DNA of 64,000 bases from assembly GCA_937950315.1 (NCBI GenBank), contig CALFDU010000046.1, positions 16,602 through 80,601 on the forward strand, read 5' to 3'. The number at the start of each line of letters is the position of its first letter. The stretch's first letter is position 1. Below the pieces are notes generated by a model. The model had not been told where the DNA came from and did not search any database. It saw only the letters and a list, made by a program, of their open reading frames with translations. Source of the stretch: an uncultured Saprospiraceae bacterium (lineage in GTDB: Bacteria; Bacteroidota; Bacteroidia; Chitinophagales; Saprospiraceae). Below, piece after piece: positions 17,984 through 27,807 of the stretch. A program made the position numbers and the translations under genes.

Positions 17984-19260
17984 ACTGTTTTCGCAACAGA
18001 AGCTCCAATAAAATTCAGAAGGCTAATTTTTAACATCATTGTTACCTTAATGATTCCTTGGACATTTTCATTTGTCAATTCAAAATATTCAACATTTAGG
18101 TCCTTTACACTTACTGCCAACTCTGTTTTCCCAGACTGATTATACTCTCGTATTTTTTTTCCTAATTGACCTCTAATTACCTTCATTAGGTCATCGACTG
18201 AATATTTCAATATTCGATCAAGCTCAGACTCGATTTTTCCTTTCAACATCCAAGCCAATCCTCTATGCAATATATTTTTTGTTTGAAGTTTGACTTGAAT
18301 ATTTTTTGCTTGAAACCTACGTTCTTCTTCATTGTATTCCGGTATCAAAGAGATGAAAACTTGACCTTTAAAGGTTCCGATTATGTCGGCATCTATTTCA
18401 ACTTTGCCATTGTTACTTCTTACAACAATCTCTGTGATGGTTGTTTCTTTGGATCCTTCAGAAAACTTTTTTCCAATCAATAATTCACGCGCAACTTTAT
18501 TGATTACATCAATACTTGTGTCAATATTAAAAACAAGGTTAGAAGTTTTTTGATTGTAATCATCATCCAACCATGAAAAAACAGGAAGATGTTTGGGTTC
18601 GATATTTAGATTTTTTACTTCACCGATTTCTCCAAAACCAGAAACAGCTATCATCCCTTCTGTCCATTCGTTTTTGTTCTTGATATGTGTCATGGCAAAA
18701 TCCTCCAAGATGACATTGAGACCCAATTGATCAATTCCATCCAAAGTAATTGGCTCTTTTATTAATCCCAAACCAGATTCTATTTGAGATTTTAAAGAGA
18801 ATTTTATTTTTATGGTTTCATCTAATTGAGAAATGAATTTTTCATTGGCTTTGTTGATAATGAGATTCAAGATATTTTCAATAGGCAAACTTAGTACACC
18901 CAATTTCACAACTGGTTTTTCTAGCCACTGATAATCTACCAATTTAGTTTCTGTGGTAAATTCCCAATCATTGTCAATATCTATATTCGACACCACGGTC
19001 ACATGTATAGATCCATCAAATTTTAATGCTTTTAAGAGTGTCTTTTTTTTAGCTTCTATATCCAAAGGAAATTTTATTGTAAGTCTTTTCCCTTCCAAGG
19101 CAATGTCCGCTTCCGCGGTTTTGGATAATTTTACATCTAAATCGTACTCTTCTATATCAAAGGATTTGTCAACCAACAAAGAATCAATTGTAAAATTGAA
19201 AGCATCTTTGATTGCTTCATTACTCAAACGATACTTTAAATTAATATTTGATTTCTTCAT
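17980..19260 (-). CDS. DUF4403-like protein
   Basis: A 426-residue protein from the ATG at 19260, which has AAAGGAAG at a ribosome-binding distance; a TTG at 19287 would add nine residues. It lacks a signal peptide, unlike most DUF4403 lipoproteins. The pattern 'WLEKPVVKLGVLSLPIENILNLIINKANE' followed by 'GLGLIKEPITLDGIDQLGL' and long beta-strand/helix repeats is DUF4403-like. This family is unassigned; the repeated amphipathic strands suggest lipid-binding tubes, which is speculation. Convergent four-base overlap with the secreted protein gene at 17120. Confidence 0.6.
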   Translation of the reverse strand: MKKSNINLKYRLSNEAIKDAFNFTIDSLLVDKSFDIEEYDLDVKLSKTAEADIALEGKRLTIKFPLDIEAKKKTLLKALKFDGSIHVTVVSNIDIDNDWEFTTETKLVDYQWLEKPVVKLGVLSLPIENILNLIINKANEKFISQLDETIKIKFSLKSQIESGLGLIKEPITLDGIDQLGLNVILEDFAMTHIKNKNEWTEGMIAVSGFGEIGEVKNLNIEPKHLPVFSWLDDDYNQKTSNLVFNIDTSIDVINKVARELLIGKKFSEGSKETTITEIVVRSNNGKVEIDADIIGTFKGQVFISLIPEYNEEERRFQAKNIQVKLQTKNILHRGLAWMLKGKIESELDRILKYSVDDLMKVIRGQLGKKIREYNQSGKTELAVSVKDLNVEYFELTNENVQGIIKVTMMLKISLLNFIGASVAKTV

Positions 19261-19389
19261 TGCTACTTCCTTTTGATCTGAGCTCAAATTTATTTTAAAT
19301 TACTTACTTCATGACCAAATTTAAAACACCTTGTCGAAGATAATAGTTTCAAGTATCGAAGTATATAAACCGTGAAACTGTTTCTAGTA

Positions 19390-19426
19390 AAAACAAAAAA
19401 AGGAGGCCTGTCGAGGACCTCCTTTT
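19390..19426 (-). terminator. Rho-independent terminator after the SprB-repeat gene
   Basis: AAAAGGAGG at 19398-19406 pairs perfectly with CCTCCTTTT at 19418-19426 around an 11-base loop. On the reverse strand the stem is followed by a run of T. It lies about 25 bases after the stop of the large reverse gene that ends at 19451. Confidence 0.85.
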
Positions 19427-19450
19427 AAAATTTATCAATACTATTAAAAC

Positions 19451-22400
19451 CTATTCAATCTTTATTATCTTTTGTATAAACTGGTTGTTGTTTATGAGTA
19501 CTTGCGCTGTATAAACTCCTGCAGGAATTCCACTCCAATCGAAATCCAGCGTATTGATACCCGGACTTAATTGAGAACTATTCAGCGAAGGTATTTTCAC
19601 CAACTTGCCACTGATATCCCAGAAGCTTATTACCGCTTCTCCTGATAAAGGAGTATCTATTTGTATTATAAGATCTGCAATAAATGGATTAGGACCCACA
19701 GTAATTTTTGTTTCTCTTGCCGCCGCTCTGAAATCAATCGAGATCACATCTGAATAAGAACGATTTCCATTGATGTCTATTTCAGCCACTCTGTAGTAAG
19801 CGATTGTTTTACCATCGATATCCCAATCTTGGTATTCGTAATCTATCAACGAAAGTAAATTGTTTGCCTCTACTTTATCTAGTACAGTAAATTCAAATTC
19901 GTCCGGTGTTCTTCTTTCTACTTCGTAATGAGAGGTACTATTTTGGAATCCAACGGTCCAATTGATTTGATTGTAGTTTCCTTTGTTTTCTCCTGAGATA
20001 GAAACCCAATCAACTGCGACTGTAATTCCTTGTACCAAACCAATGTCAACATTTTCGAGTTCCATTCCAGGATCCAATGAGAAGGTTGGCGTTGTATTTA
20101 GTCCATTTGAATTATCTACATCGCTATCCATGTCTTCGTTGTTTCCAACATTAGGAATGGTAACGATATAATCAGTCGGAGGAATCACTTTTAGGTAATA
20201 CTCATCTCGTTGTAGATAGTCAAACAAATATGATCCATCCGCATCAGTCACTTGGCTTTCCAACATTTCATTAGATTCTGCATCATACAATTCTATCGTT
20301 ACATCGGACATTCCAAATTCGCCAAAATCAGCTAATCCGTTTCCATTGCCATCTAAGAAAATATTGTTTCCTAAGGTAGCCATTGGGTAATATCCAGCAC
20401 TGAGATCACATCTTTCTTGACCAGACATCACGAAAAAAGTATTTGTTGTACCTGGTCCGTTTGCTCCTGTCACATCACTGTCATTTATAGATCCGCCGAT
20501 TCCTGGCACTACTGGCACCAAGCCAAATGGTGGAATCAAATATTCCAAATAGTACTCTCCAGGTGGAAGGCAAAATTTATAATATCCATCATCAGACGGC
20601 GTCCCTGGTTTAGGTCCGGTATGTGTATAGTCAAATTCAAAGTAACCAGGAGCTAGACCCTTTCTCCATACTTTTACTTGTATTCCATTGATTCCATTTT
20701 CTGTGGGATCTTTTTGGTCGTTTTCATTTATGTCAAACCATACCAATTCTCCTACAGGAACGCATACGTAAACACCTGCATCTATTGTAAGATCCGAGCC
20801 AGTAAAATTAAGCAATGGTGTTGTACCTAAACCATTAGCTCCAGTTACATCACTATCTGCCCCATCGCTTCCAATATTTGGAAATGTAAATGAATATTCG
20901 CTTGGTAGATTAAACTGGACGATGTATTGTCCAGGGTCTTGCCCTTCAAAACTATAAGAACCATTGCTATCTGTAAATATGGTAGACACAAGGACTCCAT
21001 TGGCATTAAACAAACTAACAGGAATATTTACTTCTACTGATTCACCTGCATCAAACATTCCATTTCCATTGGTATCCGTAAATACAACTCCATCTATACT
21101 TCCCCCAAAACAAGATATATCTTCAGGTATAATCATCTGCTCTTCACAGCCATCCGCATCAATAACTGTTAAATCATAGTCACCATTTTCACCTCCAATT
21201 ATGTCTTCGTTAAATGATGAGAATCCATTTGGCCCGATCCAGGAAAAGGTATACGGAGGAGTTCCTCCCATTGGTGTAACATCAATATCGAGAGAGCCAT
21301 TTACGCAAGTGGAAACAAAAGAGAATGAAATACCTCCTATGTTCAACAACTCATTGGATTGAAAAGCAGAACATGCATCGCAGTCTCTTACGACAACCAA
21401 GTAATCACCTGATATTAAATCATTAAATGAATTTGATGCTTGGAAGTTCATTCCCCCATCAATACTGTACTCTAACATATTACAGCCCGATCCAGTCTTA
21501 GGTGTTGCACTCACCACCAAGGATCCATTGGCAAGACCGCACATTGGATCTGTACTCATCACATCATCAATGATGATGCTTGCTGGATTCACCAAATCAA
21601 CACCGCATATCGCGTTACATCCTCCTGAGTCTGTTACCGTTACATTATAAAATCCTGCTAACAAACCATTGGCGTCTGCCGTTGTCAAGGTAGCATCGTG
21701 CGACCATTGATAACTAAACGGACCTACACCTCCATTTGGAGTGATTGAGATAGAACCACTTGCATCTCCACTACATGCTGGATTGGTCGTAGTCGAAGTA
21801 CAAAACATTGATGGATCGCAACAATTATCTTGCGTAATCATGATCGAGGCCATACATCCATTTACATCCGTTGCCGTGGCTGTATATATTCCTTGCGGTG
21901 CTCCAGAAATTGAAATTCCTGATGCAGAAAAACCCGTATTACTTGTCCAAGTAAAAGTATATGGACCTGTGCCTCCTGTGGCCATCACTGTCATACCGAC
22001 AGTCGATGAGGACTCACAAAAAGAATCTACTATATTTATTGTTACTCCACCTACATCATTCAAATCTCTTGCTGTAGAAGCAAAGCAACCATTATTATCG
22101 TTTACAACGATTGTATAATTTCCAGCGGCCAATCCCGTAAAGGTATTTCCAGCTTGAAAATTAGCACCATCAATGCTGTACATAAGGTCAGCAAGGTTTC
22201 CGTTAGATTGTGGCGAAGCTATAATTTCTATGACGCCATCATTACCTCCACAAGTAGGGTCGGTAGTATTTATCATTGTTATATCTATAGGAGTAGGGTT
22301 TATTACTTCAAATCCACAAGTCGCTTCACAAGCTGCATCGTCTGTAATGGTAACATTGTAAAATCCTGCAGACAAACCAGAAATGGTTGGTGTAGTCTCA

Positions 22401-23293
22401 CCAGTGTCCCATACATACATATAGTTACCAGATCCACCTGTCGGAGATACTGTAATCGATCCATCACTAGCATTGTTACAGCTAGCACTCTGAACAGTTC
22501 CTCCGCAAAACATTGAGTTATCGCAACAATTATCTACTGTATATGCAATTTCAGATGAGCATCCTTCTCTATCTGTCACTGTAACAGAATACATTCCCTG
22601 TGGAACACCTGAAATATCCTCTGTTATTGCTCCATTGGACCATAAATAAGTATATGGTAGTGTACCTCCAGAAACATCGATATCAATCGCAATTGTTCCT
22701 CCAGGTTCGCACATTCCACTATTCAAATTGATGGCAACTGCTGTTGCATCAACAAGTTGACGGCTATCTACAATAAAGCATCCGTTGATATCTGCAATGA
22801 TGATTAAGTAATCACCGGCACCTAAGTTTTCAAACAAATTTGAAGTTTGAAAACTTGAACCCCCATCGATACTAAACATCAAATCAGAAAGTGCACCACC
22901 TGATTGTGGAATTGCTTCAATTTCTAAACTACCATCCATCATCCCGCACATTGGATCAACTTCAAAAACATTGGTTATGGTAATTGGACTAGGTTCATCC
23001 AATACTATGGTACATGATTCAGCAAGACCAGTTGCGTCTTCGATGGTAACTGAATAAGAACCTGCTGTTAGATTTACTGCTTCATTTGTACTATTTGCCG
23101 GATCGTGAGACCAGGTATAATTATACGGAGCAACACCTCCAGTTGAATTAAAAGATATAATTCCAGTTTGCTCTCCGTTGCATTCAATATCCTGCGATGA
23201 AAAATTGCAAAACTGAGCCTGCGCCCATTGAGCTGTCAACACCATTAAGGTAGTAATGAAGACCGTTAAGATCTTCCCATTGGATTTTCCCAT
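19451..23293 (-). CDS. Large T9SS surface protein with SprB and SdrD_B repeats
   Basis: A 1280-residue secreted protein from the ATG at 23293; a GTG at 23332 is rejected because it lies inside a terminator. The signal peptide is about 1-27 ('TTLMVLTAQWAQAQ'). Residues about 28-725 form tandem SprB-type repeats with 'YSIDGG' units and two 'CCDxSMFC' headers. From about 733 to 1075 follow three SdrD_B-type domains ('FTDTNGNGMFDAGE', 'WFDINENDQKDPTENG', 'FLDGNGNGLADFGEFG'). A fibronectin-like stretch (about 1090-1195) and a T9SS type-A sorting domain ('VGPNPF' to 'FIQKIIKIE') end the protein. It is probably a long, calcium-stabilised adhesin-like fibre. The nearest gene upstream is another T9SS giant, separated by a terminator. 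Confidence 0.9.
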   Translation of the reverse strand: MGKSNGKILTVFITTLMVLTAQWAQAQFCNFSSQDIECNGEQTGIISFNSTGGVAPYNYTWSHDPANSTNEAVNLTAGSYSVTIEDATGLAESCTIVLDEPSPITITNVFEVDPMCGMMDGSLEIEAIPQSGGALSDLMFSIDGGSSFQTSNLFENLGAGDYLIIIADINGCFIVDSRQLVDATAVAINLNSGMCEPGGTIAIDIDVSGGTLPYTYLWSNGAITEDISGVPQGMYSVTVTDREGCSSEIAYTVDNCCDNSMFCGGTVQSASCNNASDGSITVSPTGGSGNYMYVWDTGETTPTISGLSAGFYNVTITDDAACEATCGFEVINPTPIDITMINTTDPTCGGNDGVIEIIASPQSNGNLADLMYSIDGANFQAGNTFTGLAAGNYTIVVNDNNGCFASTARDLNDVGGVTINIVDSFCESSSTVGMTVMATGGTGPYTFTWTSNTGFSASGISISGAPQGIYTATATDVNGCMASIMITQDNCCDPSMFCTSTTTNPACSGDASGSISITPNGGVGPFSYQWSHDATLTTADANGLLAGFYNVTVTDSGGCNAICGVDLVNPASIIIDDVMSTDPMCGLANGSLVVSATPKTGSGCNMLEYSIDGGMNFQASNSFNDLISGDYLVVVRDCDACSAFQSNELLNIGGISFSFVSTCVNGSLDIDVTPMGGTPPYTFSWIGPNGFSSFNEDIIGGENGDYDLTVIDADGCEEQMIIPEDISCFGGSIDGVVFTDTNGNGMFDAGESVEVNIPVSLFNANGVLVSTIFTDSNGSYSFEGQDPGQYIVQFNLPSEYSFTFPNIGSDGADSDVTGANGLGTTPLLNFTGSDLTIDAGVYVCVPVGELVWFDINENDQKDPTENGINGIQVKVWRKGLAPGYFEFDYTHTGPKPGTPSDDGYYKFCLPPGEYYLEYLIPPFGLVPVVPGIGGSINDSDVTGANGPGTTNTFFVMSGQERCDLSAGYYPMATLGNNIFLDGNGNGLADFGEFGMSDVTIELYDAESNEMLESQVTDADGSYLFDYLQRDEYYLKVIPPTDYIVTIPNVGNNEDMDSDVDNSNGLNTTPTFSLDPGMELENVDIGLVQGITVAVDWVSISGENKGNYNQINWTVGFQNSTSHYEVERRTPDEFEFTVLDKVEANNLLSLIDYEYQDWDIDGKTIAYYRVAEIDINGNRSYSDVISIDFRAAARETKITVGPNPFIADLIIQIDTPLSGEAVISFWDISGKLVKIPSLNSSQLSPGINTLDFDWSGIPAGVYTAQVLINNNQFIQKIIKIE

Positions 23294-23313
23294 TTTAACT
23301 ATTGTATTTAACC

Positions 23314-23350
23314 TAAAAAAATAGCAAACCACCTTGCGATGGTTTGCTAT
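23314..23350 (-). terminator. Rho-independent terminator between two giant surface genes
   Basis: An 11-base perfect stem (ATAGCAAACCA at 23321-23331 with TGGTTTGCTAT at 23340-23350) and an eight-base loop, followed on the reverse strand by six T plus more. It sits seven bases after the stop of the gene ending at 23358, and ends 21 bases before the next gene's ATG. Confidence 0.9.
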
Positions 23351-23357
23351 CTATTCC

Positions 23358-26300
23358 CTATTTAACATGTACTACAAGCATAGTATGATCAAAGGATCTT
23401 GTCTGAATCCTTAACATCATTGTTCCATACTCGTTAAAGTCTGTGTGCGTAAGCGACACATTATTGTTACCAGCTTTTAAACTGACCTCTTTCGTATTGA
23501 TTAACTGTCCTTGAGTATTGTAAATATTGATTACCCCTACTTGATCTTCTTCTACACTAATCTCAATATTTGTATCGGTTGAAAATGGATTAGGACTTGC
23601 ATTGCTAACAGCAAATGCTACATCTGTTTTCGCATCCAAATCAAGACCAATTACTTTCATATTCTCATCGTACATTTCTGATTGAAGAAGATCTTCTACA
23701 ACAGATATTTGATCTATTGAACCAGAACCGTGGATAGTGAACAATGGAGTATTTGCCTTAGTAGTTGCACCTTCAGCATCATTGTAACTCACGATCAATT
23801 TGTCGTCTACAAATCTGTATTGTGAATCTTTGATATTCCAAGTTCCTGGAGCAATGAATGCTCCTTCAAATGTATTTCCTAAGTCAATCACCATCTGTGC
23901 ACCACTTACTTTAAATTCTTCACTTGCGTAAATATTTATTTCAGATTCGTATCCATTGTGATTTACTTCGTATTGCAATTTCGTAGATAATGATCTTGTT
24001 GCAACTTCAGGTTCACCAGTAAGATTCGTAATGACAGAGTTATTGACATCACCCATTTTTACAGCTACAAAATTCAGATTAACATCATTTGCCAACGAGC
24101 TAATTTCATATGTCTGGTTGAATGAAGGTGACCATGGATTTTCTTCATCAACAAATACATGTGAATCTTCTATAAAAGTCCAACTTCCAACTTCAGGGAA
24201 TTCATCATAAACTCCTAGAACCAATTTTCTAATCGTGATCAAATCAAGACCAGAAACAGAATTACTATTGTTAACATCTGCTGCTATCAATTTGTAAGGA
24301 CTATCTAAATCTGTGATTCCTAAAATATGTCGTTGGATCATTACAATATCGATGGTACTTACACCATTGTGGTAGTCGTCATTTTTCAATGGTGCAATTT
24401 CGTATTGTCCACCTATTGGCATGTTAGGGAAAGCGTACAAACCTTCCTCATCTGTCATTTCTGGAAACAATGGGCTTCCCATTAGATTCACCTCAACATT
24501 TTCAACATTGATATCTTCTTCAGTATAAATTCTTCCACTTACGTCTGCTCTTGCTCCATCGTTTCCAGTACAAAAATCAACATTGTTGTTGTCTTGTACA
24601 TCTACAAATGTTTGACAAATCGCTGATAAACCAGTGTTCACATCTGTCACCCAAAGGTCAACATAAAAAATACCGATATCGTCACAGTCTAATTCTAAGA
24701 ATGTGTCTGTCGTATCAGCTGAGAAACTTGCCACTACTTCATTTCCACAAGGTTGGAAGCTCTCTTGGTTAAAGTCGTTTGCCCACAATACAACCATTTC
24801 ATTGTCAATTTCTCCATCACCATCTAAGTCCATTGGATTAAGATCTACGCTCAAACCAAAAATACAGATAGCTTGAGGCGCTCTGTCATTGAAAATCTTC
24901 AATGGTTGGTGACAGAAACTTTCATTTCCGCAAAGGTCAGTAACGATCCATTCGATGATGTGATCTCCAACTGGGTACATGCCTGTAATATTAGAACCAA
25001 TACCTGTGTGTTCAAAAGTTCCGTCTGCATCTAAATCCAAACTCCACTTGTATCCTAAATCCATCGTACAATCATCCATTCCCATTACAGAAACATCTAT
25101 AGCAACTTCATCACAGTCTCCATCATTGGAACTGAAAGTTACAGGTGCACAAGTAATGGTTGGATCGATAACATTGGAAACAATCAATACTTGATCGTAT
25201 TCGTACGTAGTGTACTCTCCATCCACTGTTTCACACCAGTTAATCAAAGTCCAGTGTCTGATTATTTTAAAACAATCTGTTGAATTAGGATCTGCACTGA
25301 AGACATCATCGTCCCAATTAAAGCCTACCAAGTCACAAGATCCACTTGCCACTACTGGATACGCAAATTCTGCATCCAATCTGTCTGGCTCCAAGTTGTC
25401 GGTATTACAACCTTCAAGCGCAAAATCTTCTGGCCAAATAATATCATCGGCATTGAATGCGTCAGTAGGTAATATTGTAATGTTCTGGATACACGATGAG
25501 ATTACCTCACCTCCTTCATCCAAAACAAATATTTCTCTTTCCAAAACTCCAGTGTTACAAGAGTTTGGTTCAGTTAAAAATCTTTGTTGTACGTTGTTTG
25601 CATTGGTACAGTTATCGGAAACGATCGGTGCACCAAAAAACTGATTTGGTTCATTTAAATCGTACGTATCTGTACAGTAGATAGTCATATCATCCGGACA
25701 TGTAATTTCAGGTGCAATTTTATCTTGTACGTGAACTACCACCATACATTCATTAAAGTTACCTGCATGATCAAGCACTCTTAATACAACCAACACTTCT
25801 TGACCCACATCACTACAGCAGAAGAATACTGATTCATCAAATAAAATATCCTCATTAGTACATTCTGGATCCATTCTTCTTACGTAGATTTCGGCGATCC
25901 CACACTCATCATGACTTCCATCATCAAAAGTCTCAGCCCATACTTCTACATTTCCATCATGCGGCAAAGCTACCACTGTATTTATTTCACATACAGGAAC
26001 CGGACTGGTGCTATCAGCAATGACAACCTCCACATCGATGCTTGAACTATTTAAGCATTCATCAAACACCGTATAGGTTACCGTATTTATTCCTATTGGC
26101 AATTGAACCACTCCTCCATTGGAGTTTTGCAACATGCCACCTGGATAGGTTATATCAACTCTGCTTACCTCTCCGCAAGCATCATATGCTTCTACTGGAG
26201 GCAATTGAATTACTCCACTACAATCGTGAGAAGTCGAACCATAGATCGTTGGTATTGGAGTGATTACTGGACCAACATCATCGGTGATTTCAATAATCTG

Positions 26301-27584
26301 AAGACTATTGGCTTCAAACTCTCCGCTACAATGCCACTCTCTCACGCTCCACGATCTCAAGATTTTTGTCTTACACCCTTGTGTTAAAACTTGATCAGAA
26401 TAATCAACAAAAATATTGCATGATCCATAACTAACACCAGGCTCTAAAGGAGTACCATAAATAAATGGAATACCAGTTCCTGATCCAGTCAACGGACTGT
26501 TCAGTGGACTTGGATTTCCATTTTCATCAAGAGGAAAAATTCCATCACATGATAATCCTGAACCTGTAAAAGGATTTATATCAGAAGGAAAATCAATATC
26601 ATCCAATATAATTCTCTCTACAAGAATCTCTACCTCACATGGCAAACTTTGAATTCCGTTTCCATCAACAGCAACATACGTTCTTACAATTCTTGAAAGA
26701 TACATGTCATCACATTCAAATGGATCTTCAGTCTCATCGATGATGACCAATGTAGCTTCGTTGGCACAATTGTCTCCTGTGATAGGAAGTTCAATTAAAT
26801 CCAAACCATTACATGTTGTAATGATAGGTTCGGTTGGACATACAATTTGAGGTGGAAATTTATCTTCCAACACAACTTGAGACCAACATGAATTTCCACC
26901 ACCCACAACACTCACTGAAGCAGTTAGTTCTTGATACAAAGCATCTGCAGTTAAGATCAAACCATCAGGACCTTCAGTCCCAATACTATTTCCATGCTCA
27001 TCAGTTACTTCAATATTGAAATGCGTCATACAACCCAAGTCCGCATTGGTCAAAACCATAAACGGAGTGATTAATATTTCACATTCTTGATTAACAGATA
27101 AATTTAAATTTTGGCAAGACATTGCTCCTTGAAAGCCAGACTTGACATCTATGCCAACAGTGCATGTAATCAATTCGCCTTCGTGATCGGTAAAACCATA
27201 CACAGCCTCGTATGTGCCAGGTTCCAATGGTGTTCCATCGCCAGCACCGGGTGCCGAATCAGGAATAGGACCTGACAGTAATTCAAGACCACCATCCAAT
27301 CCAGTACTCACCGTAATGATAGGTGGAGCAAAGAACACGGTAGTGTCACAATTATTAATGTCTTGTATAGTTACCACAACGTCGTTTTGACATTCTATTC
27401 CAGACAGATCTACTTGAAATCCTTCGGATTCAAGCAAGTATGCCTCTTTAAGAATGATTTTTTCTTCTGATTTATCGATGAAATCATCTAAATCAGGGTG
27501 ATTTGTTCCTCCAACTGCACAATACGACAATAACATGCACAGTAAGGACAATGGTAGTTTAAACCATGAGACCTTAGTCAACAT
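23358..27584 (-). CDS. Large T9SS surface protein, HYR-like repeats plus dockerin-like and cohesin-like modules
   Basis: A 1408-residue secreted protein with an N-terminal signal ('LPLSLLCMLLSYCAVGG'). Most of the chain is an array of HYR/Ig-like repeats recognisable by 'DKFPPQIVCP', 'DKIAPEITCPDDMTIYC' and 'DDVGPVITPIPT', rich in paired cysteines. Near 1040-1130 come a carboxypeptidase-regulatory-like segment and a duplicated dockerin-like calcium motif ('HNGVSTIDIVMIQRHILG' and 'AADVNNSNSVSGLDLITIRK'). A cohesin-like beta-sandwich lies at about 1195-1310, and the T9SS type-A domain ends the chain ('NASPNPFSTDTNIEIS' to 'HTMLVVHVK'). Function is probably adhesion or matrix building. A promoter element lies at 27673 and a terminator at 23314. 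Confidence 0.88.
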   Translation of the reverse strand: MLTKVSWFKLPLSLLCMLLSYCAVGGTNHPDLDDFIDKSEEKIILKEAYLLESEGFQVDLSGIECQNDVVVTIQDINNCDTTVFFAPPIITVSTGLDGGLELLSGPIPDSAPGAGDGTPLEPGTYEAVYGFTDHEGELITCTVGIDVKSGFQGAMSCQNLNLSVNQECEILITPFMVLTNADLGCMTHFNIEVTDEHGNSIGTEGPDGLILTADALYQELTASVSVVGGGNSCWSQVVLEDKFPPQIVCPTEPIITTCNGLDLIELPITGDNCANEATLVIIDETEDPFECDDMYLSRIVRTYVAVDGNGIQSLPCEVEILVERIILDDIDFPSDINPFTGSGLSCDGIFPLDENGNPSPLNSPLTGSGTGIPFIYGTPLEPGVSYGSCNIFVDYSDQVLTQGCKTKILRSWSVREWHCSGEFEANSLQIIEITDDVGPVITPIPTIYGSTSHDCSGVIQLPPVEAYDACGEVSRVDITYPGGMLQNSNGGVVQLPIGINTVTYTVFDECLNSSSIDVEVVIADSTSPVPVCEINTVVALPHDGNVEVWAETFDDGSHDECGIAEIYVRRMDPECTNEDILFDESVFFCCSDVGQEVLVVLRVLDHAGNFNECMVVVHVQDKIAPEITCPDDMTIYCTDTYDLNEPNQFFGAPIVSDNCTNANNVQQRFLTEPNSCNTGVLEREIFVLDEGGEVISSCIQNITILPTDAFNADDIIWPEDFALEGCNTDNLEPDRLDAEFAYPVVASGSCDLVGFNWDDDVFSADPNSTDCFKIIRHWTLINWCETVDGEYTTYEYDQVLIVSNVIDPTITCAPVTFSSNDGDCDEVAIDVSVMGMDDCTMDLGYKWSLDLDADGTFEHTGIGSNITGMYPVGDHIIEWIVTDLCGNESFCHQPLKIFNDRAPQAICIFGLSVDLNPMDLDGDGEIDNEMVVLWANDFNQESFQPCGNEVVASFSADTTDTFLELDCDDIGIFYVDLWVTDVNTGLSAICQTFVDVQDNNNVDFCTGNDGARADVSGRIYTEEDINVENVEVNLMGSPLFPEMTDEEGLYAFPNMPIGGQYEIAPLKNDDYHNGVSTIDIVMIQRHILGITDLDSPYKLIAADVNNSNSVSGLDLITIRKLVLGVYDEFPEVGSWTFIEDSHVFVDEENPWSPSFNQTYEISSLANDVNLNFVAVKMGDVNNSVITNLTGEPEVATRSLSTKLQYEVNHNGYESEINIYASEEFKVSGAQMVIDLGNTFEGAFIAPGTWNIKDSQYRFVDDKLIVSYNDAEGATTKANTPLFTIHGSGSIDQISVVEDLLQSEMYDENMKVIGLDLDAKTDVAFAVSNASPNPFSTDTNIEISVEEDQVGVINIYNTQGQLINTKEVSLKAGNNNVSLTHTDFNEYGTMMLRIQTRSFDHTMLVVHVK

Positions 27585-27672
27585 AACTTTTGATTAAATA
27601 GGTTGAATAATAGTATTAACTCGAATAGAGCTTACTATACTGTTGTCTGGGAGGGATGTATGACAATAAAAG

Positions 27673-27680
27673 CAAATATA
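27673..27680 (-). promoter_or_regulatory. TAnnTTTG promoter element upstream of the 1408-residue surface protein
   Basis: TATATTTG on the reverse strand is a perfect match to the Bacteroidota -7 box, about 89 bases before the ATG at 27584. No clean TTG is found at the -33 spacing. The surrounding ~60 bases closely resemble the region at 39023-39085 upstream of the 3699-residue gene. Confidence 0.55.
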
Positions 27681-27725
27681 TAACTAATTGTTTAATATGT
27701 ATCTAAATATTACGATTTTTTTTAA

Positions 27726-27762
27726 TAAGAAAAATCCGAGCCTTTTTGCAAAGACCCGGATT
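27726..27762 (-). terminator. Rho-independent terminator after the 3699-residue gene
   Basis: On the reverse strand AATCCGGGTCTTT pairs over 13 positions (two G-U) with AAAGGCTCGGATT around a three- to four-base loop and runs into TTTTTCTT. It lies 46 bases after the stop at 27808 and ahead of the promoter element at 27673, so it separates two giant genes. Confidence 0.85.
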
Positions 27763-27807
27763 CCTTCTAAATTCTTTTATTTCTAGCCTTTTACGGCTAT
27801 TATAGGC

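Noticed and set aside
21741..22118. Forward-strand open frames opposite the giant surface genes
   Set aside because: They mirror the repetitive, stop-poor reverse coding sequence and show no signal, motif or start context of their own.
23294..23332. GTG start extending the SprB-repeat protein by 13 residues
   Set aside because: It would lie inside the terminator at 23314-23350 and put extra residues before a normal signal peptide; the ATG at 23293 fits.
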